Of a stretch of 64,000 bases of DNA, positions 11,013 through 21,187 are shown one piece after another. The notes beneath the pieces are model-generated. The model searched no databases and was not told the DNA's origin. It saw only the letters and a program-made list of their open reading frames with translations. The stretch spans positions 28,878,044 through 28,942,043 of the forward strand of contig CM064501.1 in NCBI GenBank assembly GCA_032716605.1, written 5' to 3'. The position numbers and the translations under genes were made by a program. This stretch comes from Paralithodes platypus (taxonomy: Eukaryota; Arthropoda; Malacostraca; Decapoda; Lithodidae). Position 1 is the stretch's first letter. Every line of letters starts with the position of its first letter.

Positions 11013-11274
11013 ATAAACAGTGAGTTCACTGCTCAATAGGTGGCGTTCTGAGAGTGAGGGTCTGAGTCTGGAGGGTCAGACGGTGAAGCACTTGAGCGAA
11101 GCAACCAGCCGCTTCAGAGATGGAGCTGCTTCGAGCCATGATGGATGCTTCACATGTCTCACTCCCCAGACTGGAACAAGACCTCACGGGCTTCACCGTG
11201 TTGAGCGGTGGAATGTACAGGCTCTCAGCCTATGCCCGAGAGGGAGTAGTTGGAATATAGAAAAAAAAAAAAAC
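11013..11274 (+). mobile_element. SINE family B, copy 1
   Basis: Starts near GTGAGTTCACTGCTCAATAGG and ends CGAGAGGGAGTAGTTGGAATATAG followed by an A13 tail. It matches 30793-31110 on the plus strand and 34325-34480 on the minus strand. It has no RT and no clear box A/B, so it is a short poly(A)-tailed retroposon of unclear promoter origin. Confidence 0.75.
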
Positions 11275-12613
11275 AATGGGCGGTTGGGCTTAAGCGACCC
11301 ACCCCTCTAAACTGGTACAAGTTACTGTAGATACTCAGACAAGTTGCCCCGGCATTAGGATTTGCGGCCACCCCTTCTCGGTGATTACGGTGCATGTCAG
11401 CAGATAGATAGATCATCAGTGTTTCAGCCTTCTGATATACCGGTATGAGTTATGAAAATTTAACAGAATTAACACAAAACAACGCAAAGGAGGAAGACGA
11501 ATGAAGGGCTTGGCTATAATTTCAAAGGAAGCATTATGAATCACTATAGCAAAAATGACAAACAGTACAGTCTGTGGTTCCCAACATTCTCGTATGAAAT
11601 GAGGGGAAAAAGGGGTGTTAAAGGTACATCATGCTAACATACAAATCATCTGATTTAAGGAGCAATCGTTAATAATAACCCAAAGGAAACAAATCTACTG
11701 GCATTTGTTATTTAATCTTTGTTTAACTTGACTAGACCACCAGCTGTCTCATTATATAATATTCCACTTGATGGGTATATTGTTTTATTTGTTGCTTACT
11801 ATTTACAGTTTATGTTTTTTTCTCTCATTATAAATGTTATGCCAAGGATAATCTGGCCAGTGAGATGTTTTTCCATAGTCCCCCTTCCGACCACCATTCT
11901 CTTCCTCAGCCCAAAATAGCCATCCCCACCAACCAGAAAAGATGCAGTGACGTCACCAGCTACCACGGCTCCTGGGTGGCCAAGGGAGGAAGTGCAGTCA
12001 TCAAAAACATGGCTGCCCCGCCCCCACCACACGCAACACGACGAAAGTGACACATTAACCCTGGTACTTCCCCCTCGTGTCCTTTCCATCGACAGCTCGG
12101 CGGAGCCCAACACCTTCAAAAAAGTGAAATAGGAGGTTAGGAGATCCTCAGGAAGTTATCTCACTAACACCTGAGATCATGAGCGCTAACTGGCCTCATC
12201 TAGGAGCTGATTGGCCCTAATGCAGTGTTGACTGACCTGCATACTTGCAACGGCTAATCCCGACCAGGTTATAACCTAGAATGCTAACTGGTTGCTAGCT
12301 GACTCAGAGTGTTATCGAGCCTCTCCTTGTCTATGCCAGGAAATTCTGGTATAGAAATTGCTGCCTTTGAGAGGCATTGTAAGTCATGATCTGTCTTTCA
12401 GATTCCTTTTAACGTAGTTATTTAATTAATAACAGTTTGCCATTTCGATACCCTCACACGCTACCTAGTAAATATTAGTCGCCCATAGGTATATTGTTGC
12501 ATGTTGGTCTGACCACTAAGTCACCAAACCTCTGCCTTACATGCATAATACATTAGACTCTAGCTAGCTATTCCCCTCACACTAAATTAATCATCATTAT
12601 GAGTCTGACTCAT
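11275..12613. other. No feature recognised
   Basis: Several short frames exist (for example 11799-12119 minus), but none shows a known motif. No strong internal repeat seen. Confidence 0.4.
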
Positions 12614-13180
12614 TTAAGGGGAGCGTCCGCCATGTTTTTCAAAATGGTTCGATCATTTTAATTTTTATACAGGTGATAGATACCATTTCTAGGAACAACA
12701 TATCCAAAAATGAACCAAATTGGACTAATAGTCTTTTTCGCTACGTCGGATTTTCGATTTTTTTGGCAAATTTTAAAACCGCTAAAACTTTGTTATTTAT
12801 GCACCAATTTTAATAAGTAGGATATCATTGGAAAGAGGAGGAAAAGTGAAATATATTTGTTTGACGGATTTTTGATACACCCTTTAGTTTTGCCGTTGTA
12901 TGAATAATACATTTTGGAAATTCCGGAATTTGCAAGGGTGTATCAAAAATCCGTCAAACAATTTTATTTCATTTCCTTCCCTCTCTCCAATAATATCTTA
13001 TTTATTAAAATTGGTCCCAAAATAACATAGTTTTAGCAGTTTTAAAATTTGCAAAACATGTGAAAATCCCAGGTAGCGATAACAATTATTATTTGTCCGA
13101 TTTGCTTCAATTGTGCATATGTTGTTCCTACGAGTGGTGATCCGTGGTGTTCATGTAAATATCCATGTCTATGCTTGATA
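12614..13180. mobile_element. Fold-back (palindromic) repeat beginning TTAAGGGGAG
   Basis: Two arms of about 225 bp are inverted around about 12910: TTTGACGGATTTTTGATACA at 12858 is mirrored by TGTATCAAAAATCCGTCAAA at 12939, and AGGAACAACATAT near 12692 by ATATGTTGTTCCT near 13118. The left edge is TTAA (12614-12617) followed by GGGGAG, the same start as 33872. Non-coding; it would form a long hairpin. Confidence 0.8.
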
Positions 13181-13653
13181 CAACTGTGTTAACTGATACA
13201 AACTTGCATCCTCACCATTGTACCTCTCAAAACATCTCACTCGGCAGACCAGGACCCTACATACATACGGTGTAGTTTATGCAGCCTCAAACACCTCCTC
13301 ATTTATAAAAAAAAAGCTGGTATCTCAATAAACTTGAGAAACTCACCATAATGTCTGTATGAGTCTTATTATATTCATATACATTGATGTTTGTAGTTCG
13401 AAGTATACCGATTATTATTATTATAATTATTATTAATATTATTATTATTCACTACTTATGTTTTTTTCTTAGAAGATCCAGAGTACAGAAAATTACATAT
13501 ACGTTTTATCTGACCACATATTCTTTTCACAGTGGAAACTGTATATAAGAGCTTATAATCCATTGATATATAGTACCCTTTATTCAGATCATCTCTAACT
13601 TATCTAATAATTTATTGTGAGTTACTTTGTCGAACGCCTTTTGAAAATCTAGA
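13181..13653. repeat. Short ATT microsatellite in unassigned sequence
   Basis: An imperfect (ATT)n tract at about 13412-13450. Nothing else recognised in this interval. Confidence 0.5.
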
Positions 13654-13945
13654 GAGAGAGTTACTCAGACTTACACAGATGCTCAGACCACACAGACCTT
13701 GCGGTCCCTACTAGGTGGTCCGACCTTAATACTACTAGACAGGGACAGTATATAGTGAGAAAAAAAAGACAGTAACATAGAAGGATCTCTCCCCACCCTC
13801 CGCTCCCTCCGTCTAAAAAGCCGTACCGGAAAATAGGATAAAGTGTAACCTTATGGGTCAGGAAATGACCACAAGGAATGTTTTTATATAGTATAGGAAA
13901 CATTAGTTTGAAAGGGAAACTACACATGCCTACGGATTAATTCAT
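13654..13945 (-). mobile_element. CR1-like LINE 3'-UTR fragment, minus copy
   Basis: The reverse complement matches 15088-15310 (TTCCCTTTCAAACTAATG, ACCCATAAGGTTACACTT, TTTTCCGGTACGGC blocks). Its end (GGACCACCTAGTAGGGACCG, inverted) matches 28474-28605. It is a 5'-truncated piece of the same LINE family that lies next to it on the other strand. Confidence 0.75.
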
Positions 13946-14059
13946 ATTAATTTGTAGAGAGAGAGGGAGCGAGAGCGACCAAGAGAGAGAGAGAGAGGTC
14001 ATAATATTAATATTATAAATGAGGCCTAGTCTAGGAGGAATGAGAGGGTCTTAGCGGTT

Positions 14060-15310
14060 GGTAGTAGAAATGAGACCGCGGGATGAAATAACAAGGCGAT
14101 GGCTTACAAACAGAAAGCAAAGAGTTGTTATTAATGGTATAGAAGCAAATTGGGTGCCTGTTGCCAGCGGTGTACCTCAAGGATCGGTGCTTGTTCCGGT
14201 TTGATTTATCATATATATATATACAGTATATATATATATATGATATTGATGAATGTCTGAATAACATTATCTCCAAATTTGCGGATAATACAAAAATAGG
14301 GAACACAGTTTTGAGTGAGGAAGACAGAAATAGCCTACGGTCCGACTTAAACAAAATAGTGGATCGGTTAGAAAAGTGGAAAATGCCCTTTAATGTTGAC
14401 ATATGTCAAATTGTGCAGGTTGGTACAGAAACAAATAAATAAATAAACATGATTATCAAATTAAAGGCCAACCAATAATAGCAGACTCTAAGGTTAAAGA
14501 TCTTACGGTTATAATATCAGAAAACATAAAATCCTCAGAGCAATTTGCAGCTGCGGCAAATCATGCTAACAAAGCCTTGGGATTTATCAAAAGAAATTTT
14601 ACCTTGAAAATGAAAACATTATTTTGCCATTATTCAAAAGCATTGTTAGACTCCATCTTGAATATGGCGTTTAGTTCTGGTCCCCGTGTCTAAAGAAAGA
14701 CATAAACAAACTCGAATTTGTGCAGCGTAGAGCAACTAAACTAATTCCCTATCTGAAAAACAAGCTATATTATGAAGTATTAAATAAATTACATTTGATT
14801 TCGCTAAAGAAAAGAAGGTTACGAGGCCAAATTATCGAGTGATTTACGATACCTGAAGGATTTTACATAGTAGACTTCAGTGCACTGTTCACAATAAATA
14901 ACAATGCTGCAACACTAGAATATGGAATTACATTAATTAGAAAGAAGGCATGACTAGATGTGACATAACATTTCTTCACATACAGTGTGGTCAAAGAGTG
15001 GAATAGTTTACCAGGGGAGGTGGTCGACAGTAATTCAATTGGTACGTTTAAGAAAAGACTTGACGATCATCTCATAATGATTGGATTAATATGAATTAAT
15101 CAGTAGGTATCTGTAGTTTCCCTTTCAAACTAATGTCTTTCTTTACTCAATAAAACCTTCCCTTTCGGGCATTTCTTGACCCATAAGGTTACACTTCATC
15201 CTATTTTCCGGTACGGCATTTTAGCCGGAGGGAACGAAGAGTGGGGAGAGAGCCTTTTACTTTGCTGTCACTTTCTTATACTATAAACTGTCTCTGTCTA
15301 GTAGTAGTAA
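14060..15310 (+). pseudogene. CR1-like LINE RT remnant with 3'-UTR
   Basis: Frames on the plus strand give RWLTNRKQRVVINGIEAN and SGVPQGSVL (RT motif, about 14167), then SKFADNTKIGNTVLSEED where the expected Asp-Asp is Asp-Asn, then WKMPFNVDICQIVQVG, and downstream in other frames ALGFIKRNFT and WNSLPGEVVDSNSIGTFKKR. A (TA)n microsatellite at 14208-14242 replaces the usual stretch between the two RT motifs. Multiple stops follow. The 3'-UTR (15088-15310) is shared with 13654-13945. Inactive. Confidence 0.8.
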
Positions 15311-15639
15311 CCCGGTAACAGCGAGGGGGGGGGGGGGGTATTGAACTAGCTCCCCATGGAGCCTATATTATAGGCTCCATTCAGGCCTATAATCGTCATT
15401 TTACGATAAATATAGTTATTACTTATTCATATGAGCCTATTTTACCTTCACTATGACGATAGTAACCTGTAACAACAATAAAACTAGTGAAAATATCATT
15501 TTTCTGGTCAAAATCGCGAATATAGATGGACCAGCCCATTCATGAATTATGGAGAAAATTGAGGCAAGCCCTCCCTCCACGAGGCCTCAAGCCACACTGA
15601 ACCGATTCATACACACACTCTGTCATGTAACACACCCGC
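15311..15639. other. Unassigned, with a G13 run
   Basis: A homopolymer G run near 15326 is followed by AT-rich sequence with a small palindrome (GGAGCCTATATTATAGGCTCC). No gene seen. Confidence 0.4.
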
Positions 15640-15836
15640 TAGGCACGTAAGCACATCCTCCACACAGTTTGCTAACGTTAGCACAAAAATATACCAACGA
15701 ATTAGGGCATAACAGGGAAAATAGGTGATAATTGAAGGGGGAGGGGAAAGGGAGGAAGGAGGGGATGTGGAGGACTGATATGAGGTATAGAGAAGAAAAA
15801 AAAAAAAAAAATGTTTAGTGATACTGCTGGGGCTGT
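15640..15836 (-). mobile_element. TTAA element family 2, left piece (split by 15841-21096)
   Basis: The reverse complement resembles 56300-56440: GCTAACGTTAGCACAAAAATA, AACAGGGAAAATAGGTGATA and a purine-rich GGGGAGG stretch. The other piece is 21101-21183, which ends in GGGTTAA like the family-2 end at 56229. The 5.26-kb element is therefore inserted within an older TTAA element. Confidence 0.6.
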
Positions 15837-16255
15837 TTAACCCGCTGAGTGCCAGCCAATTTTGACGGTGTGCTTCTACCAGTGCCAGAGTTTTTTTTTT
15901 TTTTTTTTTTTGGCTAAATCTATCAAGTTGGGAGAGAAAGGAAGGATAATGGTAAAAAAAAACACTCCCCTTGTCCATTTTCGCCAGAAATCAGGTCCCC
16001 GATGGTCCCGAAAGTAGCTGAAAAGACACTATAGACTACAGAGACTTTTATGGTATTGGAATGTATGGGTGGGAGGGTGGTGGGAGGGTAGTTTTGGGGT
16101 TGGTGGGGGGAAGCTAGAAGGGTAATTGACTTGTGTTACACATATGAAGCCGATTGGTGAGGTAGTTTCGCCACCACGGATTTTCCTTGTTTTTCCTTTT
16201 TTTCCTTTCTACGCTGGAAGTGGGTGGTGGGAGGTGGTTGGGGGTGTGGTGGAGG

Positions 16256-16570
16256 GAATAGTGGGGCAGATAACTGGAATAATCGTTCATTTCTGGAAAA
16301 AAGCACCAAAATTGGCACACATACTCCTTGGGGATTGCTCTTTTGATAAAACCCATTAGCCACCTAAAAATTCAAGATGGCGGCCATTTTTCAAGATGGC
16401 GGCCATTGAATATACAGAAACATTGCATTTCGCAATAAAATCGCAAAGACTTGTCCTATTTGAATGATCTTGGTGTCAAATCATACATTTTTCACTATGT
16501 AGAATCCGAATTTGGAACCATGGACTTACTCACTAGCTTCCTTGTACCATAATATCAGTCCCAAAATCAT
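16256..16570. repeat. Long inner inverted repeat, left arm
   Basis: Pairs with 20455-20795. Shared blocks include AATCGTTCATTTC, GGCACACATACTCCTTGGGG, TTGATAAAACCC, CACCTAAAAATTCAAGATGG and the run to the element interior around CTAGCTTCCTTGTACCA. Two exact AAGATGGCGGC motifs (16374-16384 and 16393-16403) match the known YY1 recognition core. Confidence 0.85.
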
Positions 16571-16702
16571 AATTAGGGTAAAAAGTGCCCATATCATAGG
16601 CATCATCAGTCCGATATATTATTGGATGTACATGTAGGCAGCAGGCCTATACTTGTTTGTCACTTATTGTCTTGCTGCCTGGATGAGTATACTACAACGC
16701 TT

Positions 16703-18115
16703 CTAAACCTCGCATCTGCAGCTGCACAATGCCGTGCAGGTCAGACCAAAGCAGTAGCATTTGCATCGACCGCAGCATTCCGACTTGCATCCACACTTGG
16801 TCAGCTGCTGGCAACTCTCTGCAATGGGTGGGAGCTCTGTCCAAACGATCTGCCACAGATCTCCTTTCTTGGTCCAGCCCCAGTTGGCAGGAGTCCGCGT
16901 TTCTGGTTGACGTACTGTTGACTGACTCCAGATGCAGCCCGCCTGGTAGGCAGCACGCTTCACATGCTGCTTCAGTGCTGCTCGGATTGGAGGAATGGCT
17001 TCGTACGGCCTCTGCTTCCGAGCAAACATGTCCAACCTCGCATCATCGACACCTTCAGCTGTGCTGGATCTGTCGTACATCATGACCACGAACTTCTCCA
17101 AGGTCTCCAGGTCTTCATCATCAACTACCGGTGGGTACTGGCTGAGTTTGCTGAAGACACCGGAAGCCTCATCACAAACATCCCAGGTTTGCCAAGCAGA
17201 CTTCTTCCCTTTGCCACGGAATGCTGAAACGACATCGCAGCCAGTGAAGGCATGGAAGAAGAGCATCCCTTTGCTCTTTTCTGCAAGAGTGCAACACAAG
17301 TCATGTACAGGAAGCCACCTCAGGTTCTGTCCTTGGCCAAAGGCAACCCACAACTGCTGCAGACCTAGCTCCTGAAGTGCCTGCAGAACACTGACTGCGA
17401 TGACGACAACATCTGTGTCGCTGGCTTTGACCATGATGACTTTGCTGCCTGCTTCTGTTGCATGCCTGGCATGCACAAAGATCCGCATGTCAGCTTCTTC
17501 ATGACTGCACGGTGCCACCCCAGCCAGATTGATAGTGCGGTTGCTGACAGCATCTTCTTCCTTGGTCACAATGACCACATTTGGTGTGGCCACACGTGCA
17601 ATCTTATCAGCCAGAAAGTTGAACAGCTCGGCTTTGTTGTCATTTTCTCTCAGGAAGTTTCGCCAGTTTGAGGGAACTTTGCCCTTCCCTGTCACCCTGC
17701 GTCTCACCCGGCGTCCTCGCTTTGATCTAGTTTCAGCTTTCTGACTAGATGGCTGGTAGACATCAAACACAATGTCTGTTCTCTTGTACTTGGTAGAGTA
17801 TGCTTGTATTCTAGGAAGGACATCGAGCATTGCGTACTCTTCGAACATCTTTGAACTCCGTGGGGGCAGACTGTTCACCAACGTTGCACCATCAATGATG
17901 ATGGTGTCGGCGTCTGGCTCTGCCTCAGGGGTTGTATCTTGGCTCTGAAGAATGGTAGTGAGGTGGGTTTTCTGACAGGTGTGGAGCTTTCCATCATCAC
18001 TGAGGGCAGCAGGATGTGACTGGTTCTCATGACGGAAGAACTCCTTCAAGTCACACTCTCTGCTCTGGCATGATATGAACAGCTTGGAGAACAGTTGACG
18101 GTCTTCCTTCAGCAC
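16703..18115 (-). CDS. C-terminal half: FEN1/XPG-like PIN nuclease fold plus Cys-rich tail
   Basis: About 470 residues. The acidic positions come in the order known for FEN1/XPG and Asteroid proteins: IIIDGATLV (Asp75), IVFDVYQP followed by a KAETRSKRGRR basic stretch, HEEADMR (Glu/Asp 206-209), ASDTDVVVIAV (Asp233, Asp235), HAFTGCD (Asp294) and then GKGKKSAW, which resembles the helix-hairpin GxGxK region. The last 35 residues contain 11 cysteines (from CGCKSECCGRCKC to LCSCRC), probably metal-binding. The open frame begins with GTG, which is not a likely start: it is the continuation of the upstream frame (18109-19653) shifted by -1 at a five-A run. I have seen this family as a multicopy uncharacterised protein in invertebrate genomes; its biochemical role is not known to me. 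Confidence 0.8.
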   Translation of the reverse strand: MLKEDRQLFSKLFISCQSRECDLKEFFRHENQSHPAALSDDGKLHTCQKTHLTTILQSQDTTPEAEPDADTIIIDGATLVNSLPPRSSKMFEEYAMLDVLPRIQAYSTKYKRTDIVFDVYQPSSQKAETRSKRGRRVRRRVTGKGKVPSNWRNFLRENDNKAELFNFLADKIARVATPNVVIVTKEEDAVSNRTINLAGVAPCSHEEADMRIFVHARHATEAGSKVIMVKASDTDVVVIAVSVLQALQELGLQQLWVAFGQGQNLRWLPVHDLCCTLAEKSKGMLFFHAFTGCDVVSAFRGKGKKSAWQTWDVCDEASGVFSKLSQYPPVVDDEDLETLEKFVVMMYDRSSTAEGVDDARLDMFARKQRPYEAIPPIRAALKQHVKRAAYQAGCIWSQSTVRQPETRTPANWGWTKKGDLWQIVWTELPPIAESCQQLTKCGCKSECCGRCKCYCFGLTCTALCSCRCEV

Positions 18116-19653
18116 TTTTTGCTTTGAAGAGTCAACAGAGGCTGGTACCTGTCGGAAAATGTCAACCTGTTCTTCTTGATTGGTTCATAGAAGGTGGGTT
18201 CTTCTTCCCCTTCCAGTCCCTTCATAAACTCCTGGAAACTTCTGGCTGATGTGGTGAACAGCCTTTTTCGCAGAACTGGTGGACAGACCACCCCATCCTC
18301 CACGTACTTGCTGACTGTTGCATCTCCCAGCTGTGCAGATATCTGTAGCACCCTGTCGTATGAAATGCTAATGCCATGCTCGTTAAGCATTTCCACCAAC
18401 TTTCTCTTTCTGGTCTTTGTGTAGACGGACATCCCCATGTAAACAGGGAATGGGGTCTCTCTGTCTTTGGAGTGTCTGTGAGTTGCTGCTCCTTCTTTGT
18501 ACCTTGTGTAGCAGTTGTACTGAAGCAGCTGAGCAATTGCTAGATCTGTCTTTGATGCGCCAAACCTCAGTTGAGATTTGATGTCTGCTCCGTGTTCAAG
18601 CATGGCCACAAACTGAAGAAGAGTGAGTGGAATGGCCTGCTCGATGCACCCCTCATGGAAGGTTCCATCAAATGTGGTGTTGTGGTCCAGCATATGTCTT
18701 CGCAAGATGTTAGCTGCTCTGCCAAGGATAATAGCTTCACTATAATAGTCAGAGGCTTCTGACAAGACAAAGCCCACATCTTTCTGGAAAGCCAGAAGAA
18801 TATCCCTTCCCTGCTTGTGCACTTCCAACTCAGGTATTTCTGACAGCAGTTTTTCCTTCAGTCTTGTGGAGTTGACAGTAGGTGCATCAACACTCAGCTG
18901 TTCCAGGCGTTGGGCATACAGGTGAACTATGTCTGCAAGTCGGAAGACTGCAGGACCCTCGCCAGATCTGGTGGTCTCCACTAGATATGTGACTAGCTCT
19001 GAGAATCCCTGTGGGTGGGCATCCTCTTCGGGTGCACGTTCCGGTTCCAGTCTCTTGGTGGCTCTGAGGTACGTCCTCTCTCTATTGTACAGGTCTGTCA
19101 AGCATGCAAAATGGTATTTGAGCTCCTGTGCAATAGCATCTCCACCACTGAGTCTTGCAAGACGTTTTCCATCATTTAAAGTTTGGGCACATTCATTAAG
19201 TCTGTTATTGAGGTTCATCGTCATATCTTGTCTGAGTTCAGAGGATGGGGCTTCTTTGTCACATATGAAACACGTTTGGCCTTCAAGGCTGGTTCTACGC
19301 AGCTTGGTCTGGCATTCTACTGGCTGAGCACTCTCTGCTCTTCTTTTTCTGGCTCTCTCCAGTTTCGTGTTGTTGAACATAAGGCGACAACTTTGGTGAT
19401 ACTGCGCCTTGTTCCTCCTCAGAGTTTCTTCAATGCCACCACCATCATCAAGTCTGGCTGGATCCAGAACAATAGGCATCTCATTAATTGCGTGAAAGAG
19501 GGGAATAGTAGTCGCAATCATAGTGTAGCCATCATGTTCTTGTGGTTGTTGTGCACATGGTGACTTGAGCTCTTCACTCTTCTTCTTCTGGCAAAGACAA
19601 CACTTGCTCCAGTCAGTCCGGAATTTAGACGGTCCTGGATCTGTATTTGCCAT
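18109..19653 (-). CDS. N-terminal half of the same protein, zinc-finger-like
   Basis: About 514 residues starting at ATG 19653. The first part has CCLCQKKK near residue 20 and a YHQSCRLMFNNTK block near 90, then CFICDKE near 130, NNRLNECAQTLNDGKRLARLS and YHFACLTDLYNRER (about 180). These paired Cys/His blocks look like two treble-clef or BED-like zinc modules. A helical middle and a region with conserved-looking TRYKEGAATHR follow. The frame ends TLQSKKC-stop at 18109, where the next half overlaps in the -1 frame. One extra A in the A5 run (minus-strand sequence GCAAAAAGTGC) would join both frames into about 984 codons, so a one-base loss is the simplest explanation. An assembly error or a real mutation cannot be told apart here. 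Confidence 0.8.
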   Translation of the reverse strand: MANTDPGPSKFRTDWSKCCLCQKKKSEELKSPCAQQPQEHDGYTMIATTIPLFHAINEMPIVLDPARLDDGGGIEETLRRNKAQYHQSCRLMFNNTKLERARKRRAESAQPVECQTKLRRTSLEGQTCFICDKEAPSSELRQDMTMNLNNRLNECAQTLNDGKRLARLSGGDAIAQELKYHFACLTDLYNRERTYLRATKRLEPERAPEEDAHPQGFSELVTYLVETTRSGEGPAVFRLADIVHLYAQRLEQLSVDAPTVNSTRLKEKLLSEIPELEVHKQGRDILLAFQKDVGFVLSEASDYYSEAIILGRAANILRRHMLDHNTTFDGTFHEGCIEQAIPLTLLQFVAMLEHGADIKSQLRFGASKTDLAIAQLLQYNCYTRYKEGAATHRHSKDRETPFPVYMGMSVYTKTRKRKLVEMLNEHGISISYDRVLQISAQLGDATVSKYVEDGVVCPPVLRKRLFTTSARSFQEFMKGLEGEEEPTFYEPIKKNRLTFSDRYQPLLTLQSKKC

Positions 19654-19659
19654 CTTGGT

Positions 19660-19810
19660 TAATACAGTATGATAATTATCTGTAACACAGATATAATAGA
19701 TAACAGATAATCACAGTACAGTATATAACAGAAAATCACAGTATGATATAACACAGTATGTTATATGACAACAGATATAACAGATAATCACAGTATGATA
19801 ATTATCTGTA
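19660..19810. repeat. AT-rich minisatellite upstream of the nuclease-like gene
   Basis: Repeats of ATAACAGATAATCACAGTAT and GATAATTATCTGTA alternate over about 150 bp immediately upstream of the start codon at 19653. It would lie in the 5' leader or promoter. Confidence 0.7.
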
Positions 19811-20454
19811 TTCAGTGAATCAAGGGTTATCCTTTTACCACCTTGATCACAATCATGCACAATAAGGTATGGGATACGACTAGGTTCGGGAATAAAAATA
19901 TATGACCTACATTCATAGGCCCGATCGTTCATCCAGTATCATTTAAGTCCCGTGCGATCTGTACACCATCCAGGTAACTACATGCCAAGCAATGTAAAGC
20001 CCCGTTACCCTTGGCTCGGCTCTCCCGCGCTGGCACACCCTGTCAATTCAGGCACGGCTATCTAACTAAACATCTATGTTAAACTACATGTAATCTACAG
20101 TAGCTAACTGATGCGGGGCTTATTAGACAGCATTTGGGACACTAAACTAATTATTTAGCTACACTAAACTAATTATTAAGCTGATACTGAACCCCATGCT
20201 GAGTTTCACAGCAGCGGTGCCACCAGTGTGCCCTGGCTGTGCGTTGACATCCGCTCTGTTGAACTACTACTCTACACCTTCCATTGCAAGTCTCTCAACA
20301 TCCCCTCCCCCACCCCACCCCCCCACCGCATCGTTTCATGTCCAGTTTGGAAGCCTTGTACAGGAAGATGCTACACATACTAAACCTCTAACACTACTAC
20401 GATATACACTACCATGCATTTTAGCCGAGTCAGACGTAACATGAACCTCTAATT

Positions 20455-20795
20455 TAGCAGAATATTAGGATTCCGGGACTGATATTGTGGTACAAGGAAG
20501 CTAGTGAGTAAGTCCATGACTCCAAATTTGGATTCTACATAGTGAAAAATGTATGATTTGACACCAAGATCATTCAAATAGGACAAGTCTTTGCGATTTG
20601 ATTGCGAAATGCAATATTTCTGTATAATATTCAATGGCGGCCATCTTGAAAAATGGCCGCCATCTTGAATTTTTAGGTGGCTAACGGGTTTTATCAAATG
20701 AGCAATCCCCAAGGAGTATGTGTGCCAAATTTGGTGCTTGTTTCCGGAAATGAACGATTCTCCTGAAATTTGCAGTTATCTGCTCCACTAGAAGG
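20455..20795. repeat. Long inner inverted repeat, right arm
   Basis: Inverted partner of 16256-16570. It contains one exact GCCGCCATCTT (20656-20666) and one variant YY1-like site just before it. It lies about 0.8 kb upstream of the gene start, so it could hold the promoter. Confidence 0.85.
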
Positions 20796-21100
20796 CAGAA
20801 GGGTAATCTTGTCACACAAATATGGAACCGATTGGTCCAATCGTTTCGCCGCCACAGATTTTCCTTTTTTTTCCTTCTGACGGGACCGACAGTCAGCGAG
20901 TGGGTGGGAGGTGGGATTTGGGATTTTTGTGGTGGGTAGCCAAAAGGGTAAGGTACATGTGGTAAAAATATGAAAGCCATAGGTGCAGTCGTTTCGCTGC
21001 TACGATTTTTTTTCGGTGAGGACGTATATATACGTCCCTGGCACTGGGCGTGACAACACCCTAGGATGTATATATACGTCCCTGGCACTCAGCGGGTTAA

Positions 21101-21183
21101 ATGTTTTTTTTAGGCCTCCCTCTTAAGAGCTTTGCCGCCGTCGCCCAGTAAAACCTCTTTAGAGCTTTGCCGCCGTTTATGGG
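21101..21183 (-). mobile_element. TTAA element family 2, right piece
   Basis: CCTCTTAAGAGC and CTCTTTAGAGC, each followed by TTTGCCGCCGT, then GGGTTAA at 21181-21187. This mirrors the paired CTCTTAAGAGT blocks at the family-2 end (56233-56300). It completes the element whose other piece is at 15640-15836. Confidence 0.55.
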
Positions 21184-21187
21184 TTAA

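Larger units (their letters stand above)
15841..21096 (-). mobile_element. 5.26-kb TTAA-flanked element with FEN1/XPG-like gene
   Basis: TTAA at 15837-15840 and 21097-21100 flank perfect 15-bp terminal inverted repeats (CCCGCTGAGTGCCAG). Further in, a long inverted repeat pairs about 16256-16570 with 20455-20795. The right end carries AGTGCCAGGGACGTATATA twice as a subterminal repeat. The only gene runs on the minus strand (19653 to 16703). No DDE/D piggyBac transposase is present. The termini and target site are of piggyBac type, so the unit is either a piggyBac-mobilised passenger or a distinct transposon whose own enzyme is the encoded nuclease-like protein. Both readings are open. Confidence 0.85.

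Noticed and set aside
18105..18125. Programmed -1 frameshift as the default explanation
   Set aside because: The heptamer is C AAA AAG, so P-site re-pairing would mismatch at the first base. A one-base loss in the A-run is simpler. Kept only as a possibility in the findings.
15841..21096. Simple assignment of the 5.26-kb unit to autonomous piggyBac
   Set aside because: No DDD transposase frame is present; the only gene has PIN-nuclease motifs. The TTAA and CCC termini alone do not prove the superfamily.
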